Shown here piece by piece: positions 1 to 6,078 of a stretch of DNA of 6,193 bases. The DNA is from a bacterium (GTDB lineage Bacteria; UBA9089): positions 1-6,193 of the forward strand of contig DNCN01000104.1 in assembly GCA_003485015.1 (NCBI GenBank), written 5' to 3'. Numbering within the stretch: the first letter of the stretch is position 1; each line of letters starts with the position of its first letter. Below the pieces are notes generated by a model. That model had not been told where the DNA came from, did no database searches, and was given only the letters and a program-made list of their open reading frames with translations. Position numbers and translations under genes: made by a program.

Positions 1-8
1 ATAGAATC

Positions 9-36
9 ATTATATCGGGATTGATATTCTTGTCAA
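9..36 (-). promoter_or_regulatory. Perfect-consensus sigma70 promoter facing out of the window
   Basis: On the minus strand TTGACA (31-36) is followed by a 16-nt spacer and TATAAT (9-14), so both hexamers match the sigma70 consensus at all six positions. Transcription would start near position 2 or 1 and run leftward out of the window. The promoter therefore serves a gene whose body is not visible. The last two minus-strand bases read A then T, so an ATG could begin exactly at the predicted start site if the next base outside is G. A stable RNA gene is the other obvious client of so strong a promoter. The hexamers are seen directly; the activity is inferred. Confidence 0.72.
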
Positions 37-105
37 GGAGTTAATTAACAAACTCAACAACGTCTCCCTATTTTCCCTAAACCCTTCCCCAAAGCAGGCC
101 TCTGC

Positions 106-134
106 ACCTTACCACCCCTTCGCTTCGGTAAGGT
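106..134 (-). other. Hairpin just downstream of the leftward gene, possible weak terminator
   Basis: ACCTTACC (106-113) and GGTAAGGT (127-134) form a perfect 8-bp inverted repeat around a 13-nt loop. It lies 4 bases beyond the stop codon of the leftward gene at 139-855, which is where a transcript end would be expected. No run of U follows on the minus strand, so it is not a classical intrinsic terminator. It could protect the mRNA 3' end, act with Rho, or be incidental. Confidence 0.4.
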
Positions 135-138
135 ATTA

Positions 139-855
139 TCATCTACCGTCGAAATAGTCACCCCATTCGTATACGCCATATCCATTCTCTTTGGCATAAC
201 CATCTATGACATTCCGGGTCTTATTTAAAAGCCCTTCAGTCTTTGCCATGATAAAGAGGGCAATCCTGTTATCCGATAGACACATGGCTCTTGTATTCGT
301 ACATCTTTGAACCATCTGCCCAATCTGGGCAAAGTAGTTCTCTCGTTTCCTTCTTGGGATATGCTGATAGACCAAGATCAACGAGTTAGAACCTGTGCGA
401 GCATACAACATACTTAATTCAATATACTTCAAATACTTATGCCCATTTCTACCTCTCATGCTCTTAACCTCAAATCCGTTGTCTGGATCGATTAGGATCA
501 CTGAGTCATTAAGAATAGAGGAGTCGATGCCATCAAAATACTCTCTCCTCTTTTCATGTAAAAAGTATTCATCATCCTTATAGGGATGGTATTCTATATG
601 TCTATAGTTTGACATGAAATGCCGAAGATTCCTTATACTCCTATCTGATCTCTCTATGCAGCCCTTCAGAAAATCGTTCAACTCTCTTCGCCTGCCTCCA
701 TCATAGTTGGTCAGACTACCATCACCAGAGCCATCGTCCTGGGTGAGCATGGGAATAAGGGTAAAGGACTTTAAGTCGTCTACCTTCTCAATCAAGGTAA
801 GAATCAAATCATACTTGAAGAAGTCATTTCTATCACCAAAATACTGGTTCTTCAT
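139..855 (-). CDS. Uncharacterised protein with NQYFGD and DPDNG motifs, possibly RlmJ-like
   Basis: This is a 238-residue soluble protein with no signal peptide or membrane segment. I recognise the family pattern but know no established function for it. It opens with NQYFGDRNDFFKYDLIL (3-19), then an acidic LTQDDGSGDGS stretch (37-47), a hydrophobic strand ending in IDPDNGFE (122-129), a GHKYLKYIEL segment (138-147) and a strand followed by YQHIPR (163-168). The order resembles the RNA methyltransferase RlmJ: an N-terminal HAGNxADVxKH-like element, then a strand with DPPYE, then a strand with WYP. Here DPDNG replaces DPPY, and the glycine-rich SAM motif DxHAGxG is not apparent, so methyltransferase activity is only a hypothesis. 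The ATG start is supported by AGAGG at 865-869 with a 9-nt spacing. No strong promoter is seen upstream, and a MITE-like element begins about 45 bp ahead of the start. It appears to be a single-gene unit. Confidence 0.85.
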   Translation of the reverse strand: MKNQYFGDRNDFFKYDLILTLIEKVDDLKSFTLIPMLTQDDGSGDGSLTNYDGGRRRELNDFLKGCIERSDRSIRNLRHFMSNYRHIEYHPYKDDEYFLHEKRREYFDGIDSSILNDSVILIDPDNGFEVKSMRGRNGHKYLKYIELSMLYARTGSNSLILVYQHIPRRKRENYFAQIGQMVQRCTNTRAMCLSDNRIALFIMAKTEGLLNKTRNVIDGYAKENGYGVYEWGDYFDGR

Positions 856-864
856 TCCACCATA

Positions 865-869
865 CCTCT
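865..869 (-). promoter_or_regulatory. Shine-Dalgarno sequence of the uncharacterised leftward gene
   Basis: AGAGG on the minus strand lies 9 nt before the ATG at 855. It fixes the start and shows that this gene, unlike dinG and hpt in the same window, is translated from a leadered message. Confidence 0.6.
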
Positions 870-900
870 ATTTTGATTGCACATAATGTTATCGTAATAG

Positions 901-1062
901 TTCACCGCAAAGACACAGAGACCCAGAGAAAAACTGAAAGACAAGTCTCTCGGCTCTATCTTTTAAAACAGGTGTATTGAAATTTATAATAAGGCCTCTC
1001 TCTAAACGCCTAAGTTACTTTTCTAAGAATCATCCTCCGTGCTCTGTGCCTCTGTGGTGTAG
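901..1062. mobile_element. MITE-like element with CACAGAG-type terminal inverted repeats
   Basis: The left arm (903-920, CACCGCAAAGACACAGAG) and the reverse complement of the right arm (1042-1059, CACCACAGAGGCACAGAG) match at 15 of 18 positions, and all three differences are transitions. Each arm has an internal 8-nt periodicity (ACACAGAG/ACCCAGAG on the left, GCTCTGTG/CCTCTGTG on the right). Similar CACAGAGGCACAGAG sequences are, from memory, common intergenic repeats in many bacterial genomes, often in opposed pairs. The roughly 160-bp span is non-coding, which fits a non-autonomous element or a paired-repeat relic. No clear target-site duplication is visible; only the trinucleotide TAG flanks both ends. 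The outer limits are approximate. Confidence 0.55.
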
Positions 1063-1344
1063 AGTAAAACACTGGCGTAGTAACTACAGGCTGAAGTTTG
1101 TATTCCCTGTTTCTCACCCTTTCGTCTGTGAGTGTCACAATATCTCAGCCATACCCTATCTCCAGTATTTATAATGTTTCATTGAATTTAAGCAGATTGT
1201 GGCTGTTCAAATTCATTTTGCCAATGACCTCTAACTTTTGAACTTAAGATTGTCAACTATAATTAAATTAGTAGCTTTTCTGTAACTCAGGCACTCCTTA
1301 TTACATAATCATTGAATGCTTTTTGATGTAATTCTACTCACTAA

Positions 1345-1427
1345 TCCAGTAGCCTCAGGCAAGTAAAGATAACGAGATACTGGAAAATACTATTTCTGAA
1401 AGGAAAGACTTATTCGATCTTTACTTG
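1345..1427 (-). other. Overlapping inverted repeats at the 3' end of dinG
   Basis: CAAGTAAAGAT (1360-1370) has a perfect 11-bp complement, ATCTTTACTTG, at 1417-1427. The second arm overlaps the last codons and the first lies about 40 nt beyond the stop codon. A second inverted repeat, TCCAGTA (1345-1351) with TACTGGA (1378-1384), interlocks with the first, so the two helices would form either a pseudoknot or alternative folds. No U-run follows on the minus strand, so simple intrinsic termination is not supported. This may be an mRNA 3'-end structure. Confidence 0.35.
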
Positions 1428-3386
1428 GGAGAAGAAGGAATTTACTTCTTTAAGGGAATTGGTCTTTTGGCAGTTGGGTAAAGAGGCAAGAAAGATGCGG
1501 CCGTAATGTCGCAGAATCAACCTAGGATCAAGAATAGCGATGACTCCAGAATCACTCTTTCGTCTCATCAGTCGACCAATGCCCTGACGCATCATCAAAA
1601 CAGCCTGGGGAACCTGATAGTTCATGAATGGATCTTTGCCCTGAGAGATCAATCTCTCTACCCTAGCTTCGACGATCGGCTCATCTGGAACGGCAAAAGG
1701 GAGTTTGGTGATAATTACCAGCGAGAGGGCCGAACCAGCCACATCAACCCCCTGCCAGAAGGAGTTTGTCCCTAAAAGCACCCCCTCCTCATCCTGCCTA
1801 AACTCCTCAATCAGTTTAGCCATTGGTTTATCGCCCTGTTTGAAAAACTTCCTCCCAGAAATCTCCTGAGTCAGAAAATTATACGCCTCTTCAACCAACC
1901 TGAGACTAGTAAAAAGGACGAAGGCGCCGCCAACCTTCCCTAAAAGGAGCTCCTTAACCCTCTCTAACATCGCTGTCTTAAATCCGTCGTAATCTGTTGA
2001 AGGGTCGGGTAGGGCTTTCTCCAAGTAGAGAAGGACTCTGTTCTGGTAATCGAAAGGGGAACCTAAGATCAGCTCCCGAGTCGATAAGAGACCGATCCTC
2101 GAACGGAGATAATCGAATGATGAATTGCTTGTCAGTGTGGCCGAGGTAAGAACGATTGGTCTTATCACCTCAAAGATCCTCTCTCTGAACTCATCCCTTA
2201 GATCAATGGGTGCCATTTGAAGAGAGATCTTAGGCTGTTTAAGATCCTTTGAGATCTCAACCCAGTAAACATAATCTTCTTCATCCTGGTTTAGGATTCT
2301 GGAGATACCTAAAGCGAGGTTTTGGCAGCGTTCTGTAAAGGCTGAGACCTCTAAAACCTCTTCCTCCTCAGCCGATCTCTTTTTGATCTCCTCCAAACTT
2401 CCCGAAAGTGCCATTAGGGGTTCTACCAGAAGATTGGGCACGAAATTCGGCTCGCGAAGACGGAGGGTAATAGGTTGAACTTCTATCTTCTCCAAAATAT
2501 TTTGAAAGAGGTTTGATGAAGCCAATCTTACTTCATCTACAAGCTTTATAGTCTTATTGATAATGTTTTCCTTTAAGTCGCCTAACCTGTTAAGAAAACC
2601 TCTACCTGTTTTAGGATTGTAGATAAGGTTCAAAAAATAGCTTATCTTGATATTTGAGACTTCAGTTCCTAAGTAACCGGTGGCCACCTCTTCTATGGAA
2701 TGGGCCTCATCAAAGACCAAGGCATCATAGGGAGGCAGAACCATATCCTCGGCAGCCAGATTGGCGAAGTAGAGGTGATGATTGACAATGAGGAGATGGC
2801 TTTTGAACCAGCGTATCCGGGCCTGCTGATAGTAACACTCTTGACGGTATGGACATCTCTTCCCAAAACAGAGATCACCCTGACGAGAAACTTCATCCCA
2901 GAGAGCTACACTCGGCTCAAAGTCAAGCTCTTGCCTTAAGCCTAGCGATGTGGCCTTCTGCCATTCGATGAGCGAACCGATCTGATCTATCTCTTGGGAA
3001 GAATTGAAGAACCCTCGCAATTGGCTCTGGTAGAATCTACGAAGGCATAGGTAATTTGCTGATCCAAAACAGGCCTCGGCCCGAAATTCGAAAGGCAAGA
3101 CCTTCCTCAAGAAGGGGAGGTCTTTCTCGAGCAATTGACTCTGGAGTACCTTAGTGTAAGTAGAGACGATAACCCTCTTCTCTCCATTGACAGCCCATTT
3201 TAAGAAAGGGACTAAGTAGGCTAAGCTCTTACCCACCCCTGTCCCTGCCTCAACGAGAAGATACCCCTCCTCTTGAATGACCTCCTCGATCTCCCTTGCC
3301 ATCTGGATCTGCTCCTCTCGGTACTCATAACTGGGGAGATGTTGAGCGATAAGACCGTCTTTGCCAAATATCTCTTCTATCTGCAT
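1410..3386 (-). CDS. dinG: ATP-dependent DNA helicase of the DinG/YoaA (XPD-like) family
   Basis: This superfamily 2 iron-sulfur helicase of 658 residues belongs to a family that unwinds 5'-to-3' on DNA and resolves R-loops, D-loops and other structures during repair and replication. The order is canonical: Q-like YEYREEQ (20-26), Walker A EAGTGVGKS (46-54, K53), four cluster cysteines C114, C173, C178 and C184 of the XPD type, DEAH (226-229), LTSATL (413-418), GTNSFWQGVD (539-548) and QGIGRLMRR (601-609). There is no N-terminal exonuclease domain, so it matches the E. coli DinG/YoaA form and not the Firmicutes form. The gene is complete. The ATG is chosen because the Q-like segment must be included, and an in-frame TGA lies 15 nt before it with no ATG, GTG or TTG between. 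No Shine-Dalgarno sequence precedes it; the promoter places the start site at the ATG, so a leaderless mRNA is likely. DinG and YoaA cannot be told apart from this sequence alone. Confidence 0.96.
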   Translation of the reverse strand: MQIEEIFGKDGLIAQHLPSYEYREEQIQMAREIEEVIQEEGYLLVEAGTGVGKSLAYLVPFLKWAVNGEKRVIVSTYTKVLQSQLLEKDLPFLRKVLPFEFRAEACFGSANYLCLRRFYQSQLRGFFNSSQEIDQIGSLIEWQKATSLGLRQELDFEPSVALWDEVSRQGDLCFGKRCPYRQECYYQQARIRWFKSHLLIVNHHLYFANLAAEDMVLPPYDALVFDEAHSIEEVATGYLGTEVSNIKISYFLNLIYNPKTGRGFLNRLGDLKENIINKTIKLVDEVRLASSNLFQNILEKIEVQPITLRLREPNFVPNLLVEPLMALSGSLEEIKKRSAEEEEVLEVSAFTERCQNLALGISRILNQDEEDYVYWVEISKDLKQPKISLQMAPIDLRDEFRERIFEVIRPIVLTSATLTSNSSFDYLRSRIGLLSTRELILGSPFDYQNRVLLYLEKALPDPSTDYDGFKTAMLERVKELLLGKVGGAFVLFTSLRLVEEAYNFLTQEISGRKFFKQGDKPMAKLIEEFRQDEEGVLLGTNSFWQGVDVAGSALSLVIITKLPFAVPDEPIVEARVERLISQGKDPFMNYQVPQAVLMMRQGIGRLMRRKSDSGVIAILDPRLILRHYGRIFLASLPNCQKTNSLKEVNSFFSQVKIE

Positions 3387-3393
3387 ATAAAAA

Positions 3394-3423
3394 ATTATAC
3401 TTCATCTATCGAGCAAAAGTCAA
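3394..3423 (-). promoter_or_regulatory. Sigma70 promoter of dinG, predicted leaderless
   Basis: On the minus strand TTGACT (3418-3423, five of six consensus bases) and TATAAT (3394-3399, six of six) are separated by 18 nt. Seven nucleotides lie between the -10 box and the dinG ATG at 3386, so the predicted +1 is the A of the ATG or the base before it. No Shine-Dalgarno motif could be present in such a transcript. Confidence 0.75.
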
Positions 3424-3460
3424 GATCTTCTAATTCTTTCTTCCTTAGCTCCATTTTTTC

Positions 3461-3489
3461 TTGCCTTTGCGCTGGTTTTAGGGTAAAAT
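3461..3489 (+). promoter_or_regulatory. Sigma70 promoter of hpt-lepA, predicted leaderless
   Basis: TTGCCT (3461-3466, four of six consensus bases) and TAAAAT (3484-3489, five of six) are separated by 17 nt. The gap from the -10 box to the hpt ATG at 3497 is 7 nt, the same as at the divergent dinG promoter, which puts transcription start at or one base before the ATG. The only purine-rich candidate ribosome site (AGGG, 3480-3483) lies 13 nt from the ATG and upstream of the predicted +1. The -35 boxes of the two divergent promoters are 37 nt apart, separated by a pyrimidine-rich stretch on the plus strand. Confidence 0.6.
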
Positions 3490-3496
3490 AACAAAG

Positions 3497-4018
3497 ATGA
3501 AAGTCACTACCCTTATCTCGCAGGAAGAGATCTCCAATAAGGTCAACGAACTCGCCCTAATTATCTCAAATGACTATGCAGAGAAGGAGCTTTTAGTTGT
3601 TGGTATTCTTAAAGGCTCTTTTGTCTTTATGGCAGATCTTATCCGTAATCTCTCTATCCCTTGCCGGTGTGACTTTGTAAAACTGTCCAGTTATGGTAAG
3701 GAAACAGTCAGTTCGGGTGAGGTAAAGATGGACCTGGATATCTCAAGTAGAGTTGAAGGGGAAAATGTTCTTGTCGTTGAAGATATAGTCGATACTGGTT
3801 TAACCCTCAGTAAGTTAAAGGAAATTCTAGCCTCACGCCAACCAGCGAGCTTAAGGGTATGCGCCTTCCTTGATAAGTCTTCTCGGAGAAAGGTGCCTGT
3901 TGAGATAGACTACCGGGGCTTTGAGATCCCGGATAAATTCGTAGTCGGCTATGGGCTAGACTGTGATGAGCAGTTTAGGTACCTGCCATATGTCGGGATT
4001 ATCGAAGAAGATTCATAG
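3497..4018 (+). CDS. hpt: Hypoxanthine phosphoribosyltransferase
   Basis: This cytoplasmic purine-salvage enzyme transfers phosphoribose from PRPP to hypoxanthine (and usually guanine), giving IMP or GMP. At 173 residues it is of normal bacterial length and complete. Visible marks are GILKGSFVF (36-44, the PPi loop), SSYG (64-67, the flexible-loop serine-tyrosine pair), the PRPP-binding signature VVEDIVDTGLTL (93-104) with E95 and D96 as ribose and metal ligands and D99 as the expected general base, K127 as the purine O6 contact, and GFEIPDKFVVGYGLD (141-155), nearly identical to the same segment of human HPRT. The start at 3497 gives the usual N-terminus with no extension. It is the first gene of a cluster with lepA, 29 nt downstream. 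The leader appears to be absent. Whether it prefers hypoxanthine or guanine cannot be read from the sequence. Confidence 0.96.
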   Translation: MKVTTLISQEEISNKVNELALIISNDYAEKELLVVGILKGSFVFMADLIRNLSIPCRCDFVKLSSYGKETVSSGEVKMDLDISSRVEGENVLVVEDIVDTGLTLSKLKEILASRQPASLRVCAFLDKSSRRKVPVEIDYRGFEIPDKFVVGYGLDCDEQFRYLPYVGIIEEDS

Positions 4019-4033
4019 ATTTTACAGGTAATT

Positions 4034-4038
4034 AAGGA
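4034..4038 (+). promoter_or_regulatory. Shine-Dalgarno sequence of lepA
   Basis: AAGGA lies 9 nt before the ATG at 4048 in the short hpt-lepA gap. It supports that start and shows that conventional Shine-Dalgarno initiation is used inside the operon, in contrast to the promoter-proximal hpt. Confidence 0.65.
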
Positions 4039-4047
4039 CTATTTGCA

Positions 4048-5838
4048 ATGGATATCGCCCAGATAAGAAACTTTGCCATTGTAGCCCATATTGACCATGG
4101 AAAGTCTACCTTGGCTGATAGACTTCTTGAGGCTACTGGTACCATGAAGGTTGAGTACGACCAAGTCTTAGACGACATGGACTTAGAGCGGGAACATGGT
4201 ATCACGATTAAGGCCCATCCAGTCCGAATGAAGTACCGAGCTAAGGATGGCAAGACCTATCTTCTCAACCTCATCGACACCCCAGGCCATGTAGATTTCG
4301 CTTATGAGGTTTCCAGAAGCTTAGCTGCTGTGGAAGGGGTTATTCTCCTTGTCGATGCCAGTCAAGGGGTGGAAGCCCAGACACTCGCTCACGCCCAATT
4401 GGCCAAAGATCTTGGAAAACATATTATTCCGGTAATCAATAAGATCGACCTCCCCCATGCTGACATTTCTGGGGTTACTCATCAGATTGAAGAGATCCTT
4501 GGCAAAGACAAGATTGCACCCATCCTCACCTCAGCTAAGAATGGAATAGGGATAGAAGAGGTACTTGGGACTGTGGTAAATGAGATTCCACCCCCTCTTA
4601 AGGGAGACAACCGGCCATTAAGGGCACTCATCTTCGACTCTCATTTCGATCCCTATCGGGGAGCAGTGATCTATGCTCGGATCGTTGATGGAGAGATTCT
4701 TCCTGGGACAAAGATAAAGTTGATGTCGAACAAGAAGAGTTATGAGGTGACTGAGGTGGGTATCTTCAGCCCCCATCTCCAGAGTCAGGATCGGCTTACA
4801 GCAGGAGAGGTGGGGTATCTGATGGCGGGGATAAAGAATGTAGCTGATACCAAGATTGGCGATACTATTACCTCGGTGGTAGATCCTGCCAGTGAACCAC
4901 TCCCTGGATATAAAGAGACCAAACCCATGGTCTTCTGTGGACTCTACCCCATCAATGCTACCGAATATACGACCCTTAAGGACTCCATCTCAAAGCTTCA
5001 TCTGAACGATTCCTCTTGGATCTATACTCCTGAGAGTTCATCGGCCTTGGGTGCTGGTTTTAGGTGTGGATTCTTGGGATTACTGCATATGGAGATCATC
5101 CAAGAGAGATTAGAGCGAGAATATAGCCTCAATCTCCTTCTTACCAATCCCACGGTTCCTTATCGTTTCAAGTTGAAGAACGGCGAAATTAAGGAAATAG
5201 AAAACCCTACCCACTTCCCGCCTCTCCAGGAAATAGCCGAGATGGAGGAGCCCTATATCCGAGGAACAATCCTTTTGCCCAACGATTATTTGGGGGGAGT
5301 ACTGAAGCTTTGTGAACAGAGAAGGGGCATCCAGAAGTCTATCGAGTATCTGGATGGCACAAGGTGTAAGCTCCTCTATGACCTCCCCCTCTTTGAGGTA
5401 GTGCGTGATTTCTATGATAGGTTAAAGTCGATCAGCCGAGGGTATGCCTCCTTGGATTATGAGTATATTGGTTATCGCAAAGGTGAGTTTGTCCGATTGG
5501 ATATCTTAGTGGCTGGTGAAAGGATAGATGCCTTAGCCTCTATCGTGCCCAAAGAGAAAGCCTATGCCCAAGGCCGAGAGATAGTCGTTCGACTAAAAGA
5601 GCTTATTCCTCGTCAACAATTTGCCTGTGCTATTCAGGCAGCCGTTGGAAGCCATATTATTGCTCGAGAGACCATACCTGCCTTAAAGAAGCATGTCACT
5701 GGTAAATGTTACGGGGGAGATATTACCCGCAAAAGGAAGCTCTGGAATAAACAGAAGGAGGGAAAGAAACGCCTTAAGCGGATAGGAAAAATGGATATCC
5801 CTCAGGAAGCATTTATGGCCATCCTCAAAGTAGAATAA
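4048..5838 (+). CDS. lepA: Elongation factor 4 (translational GTPase LepA)
   Basis: LepA/EF4 is a ribosome-associated GTPase linked to back-translocation, ribosome assembly or initiation, depending on the study. The 596-residue protein is full length and intact. GTPase motifs are G1 AHIDHGKS (13-20), G2 GITIK (51-55, T53), G3 DTPGH (77-81) with the catalytic histidine H81, G4 NKID (131-134) and G5 SAK (162-164). Domain II, the EF-G-like domain III (including GFRCGFLGLLHMEI) and the LepA-specific C-terminal domain with GKCYGGDITRKRKLW and PQEAFMAIL follow in order. There is no EF-G domain IV, which separates it from EF-G. One small oddity is EREHGITIK where many homologues have ERERGITIK. The gene follows hpt by 29 nt on the same strand and probably shares its message. 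A tRNA-Pro gene begins 22 nt after its stop. Confidence 0.98.
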   Translation: MDIAQIRNFAIVAHIDHGKSTLADRLLEATGTMKVEYDQVLDDMDLEREHGITIKAHPVRMKYRAKDGKTYLLNLIDTPGHVDFAYEVSRSLAAVEGVILLVDASQGVEAQTLAHAQLAKDLGKHIIPVINKIDLPHADISGVTHQIEEILGKDKIAPILTSAKNGIGIEEVLGTVVNEIPPPLKGDNRPLRALIFDSHFDPYRGAVIYARIVDGEILPGTKIKLMSNKKSYEVTEVGIFSPHLQSQDRLTAGEVGYLMAGIKNVADTKIGDTITSVVDPASEPLPGYKETKPMVFCGLYPINATEYTTLKDSISKLHLNDSSWIYTPESSSALGAGFRCGFLGLLHMEIIQERLEREYSLNLLLTNPTVPYRFKLKNGEIKEIENPTHFPPLQEIAEMEEPYIRGTILLPNDYLGGVLKLCEQRRGIQKSIEYLDGTRCKLLYDLPLFEVVRDFYDRLKSISRGYASLDYEYIGYRKGEFVRLDILVAGERIDALASIVPKEKAYAQGREIVVRLKELIPRQQFACAIQAAVGSHIIARETIPALKKHVTGKCYGGDITRKRKLWNKQKEGKKRLKRIGKMDIPQEAFMAILKVE

Positions 5839-5860
5839 AGATTGACTGAAGAAAGATAAT

Positions 5861-5936
<76 letters not shown>

Positions 5937-5940
5937 CAAA

Positions 5941-6020
5941 CATCCTGTTTTCCAAGGGGTTTCACCCCTATGGCGCTTACGCTGTTACCCCGCTGACATC
6001 CATGTCAGCAAGAGATAAGA
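5941..6020. repeat. Repeat copy 1, full form
   Basis: Hairpin A pairs CCA (5952-5954) and AGGGGT (5955-5960) with ACCCCT (5964-5969) and TGG (5971-5973) across a 3-nt loop, with A5970 bulged. The GCG/CGC mini-hairpin (5973-5982) has loop CTTA. Hairpin B pairs GCTGACAT (5992-5999) with ATGTCAGC (6002-6009). ACCCC at 5987-5991 could compete for the GGGGT strand of hairpin A. Confidence 0.8.
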
Positions 6021-6078
6021 CATCCTGTTTTCCAAGGGGTTTCACCCCTATGGCGCTTACGCTGTTACCCCTGCAAAA
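6021..6078. repeat. Repeat copy 2, lacking hairpin B
   Basis: Its first 51 nt are identical to copy 1 (hairpin A and the GCG/CGC mini-hairpin). It then jumps from ACCCCTGC straight to AAAA, so hairpin B and most of the AAGAGATAA tail are absent. A clean internal deletion is the simplest reading. Confidence 0.8.

Larger units (their letters stand above)
856..1409. other. 554-bp non-coding region between two leftward genes
   Basis: I find no credible gene here. The one open frame of note (977-1174, plus strand) runs across the right arm of a repeat and has no ribosome binding site. The left part is a MITE-like element, annotated separately. The rest is AT-rich with short inverted repeats: a palindrome GTAGTAACTAC at 1077-1087, GGCTGA/TCAGCC at 1089-1094 and 1145-1150, and GTTCAAA/TTTGAAC at 1205-1211 and 1237-1243. 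Longer inverted repeats near the end of dinG are listed separately. The region may be decayed sequence or hold 3' elements of dinG transcripts. Confidence 0.6.

Noticed and set aside
395..583. Plus-strand open frame antisense to the uncharacterised gene
   Set aside because: It is a shadow frame; the opposite strand carries the recognisable family motifs and a Shine-Dalgarno site.
977..1174. Plus-strand open frame of 65 codons
   Set aside because: It crosses the right arm of the MITE-like element, has no Shine-Dalgarno sequence or promoter, and its translation is low-complexity and unlike any family I know.
1238..1263. Plus-strand TTGAAC and TATAAT as a promoter
   Set aside because: The spacer is only 14 nt and no plus-strand gene follows. 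The overlapping minus-strand TTGACA (1251-1256) has no good -10 box at 16-18 nt.
1506..1775. Plus-strand open frame antisense to the 3' part of dinG, and shorter ones at 2693-2939
   Set aside because: They are frame shadows of the dinG coding sequence, which has all helicase motifs intact.
4032..4253. Minus-strand open frame over the start of lepA
   Set aside because: It lies antisense to the conserved GTPase motifs G1 and G2 and is explained by lepA codon structure.
5842..5860. TTGACT and GATAAT just before tRNA-Pro as its own promoter
   Set aside because: The two hexamers are only 7 nt apart, and the second ends directly at the first base of the mature tRNA.
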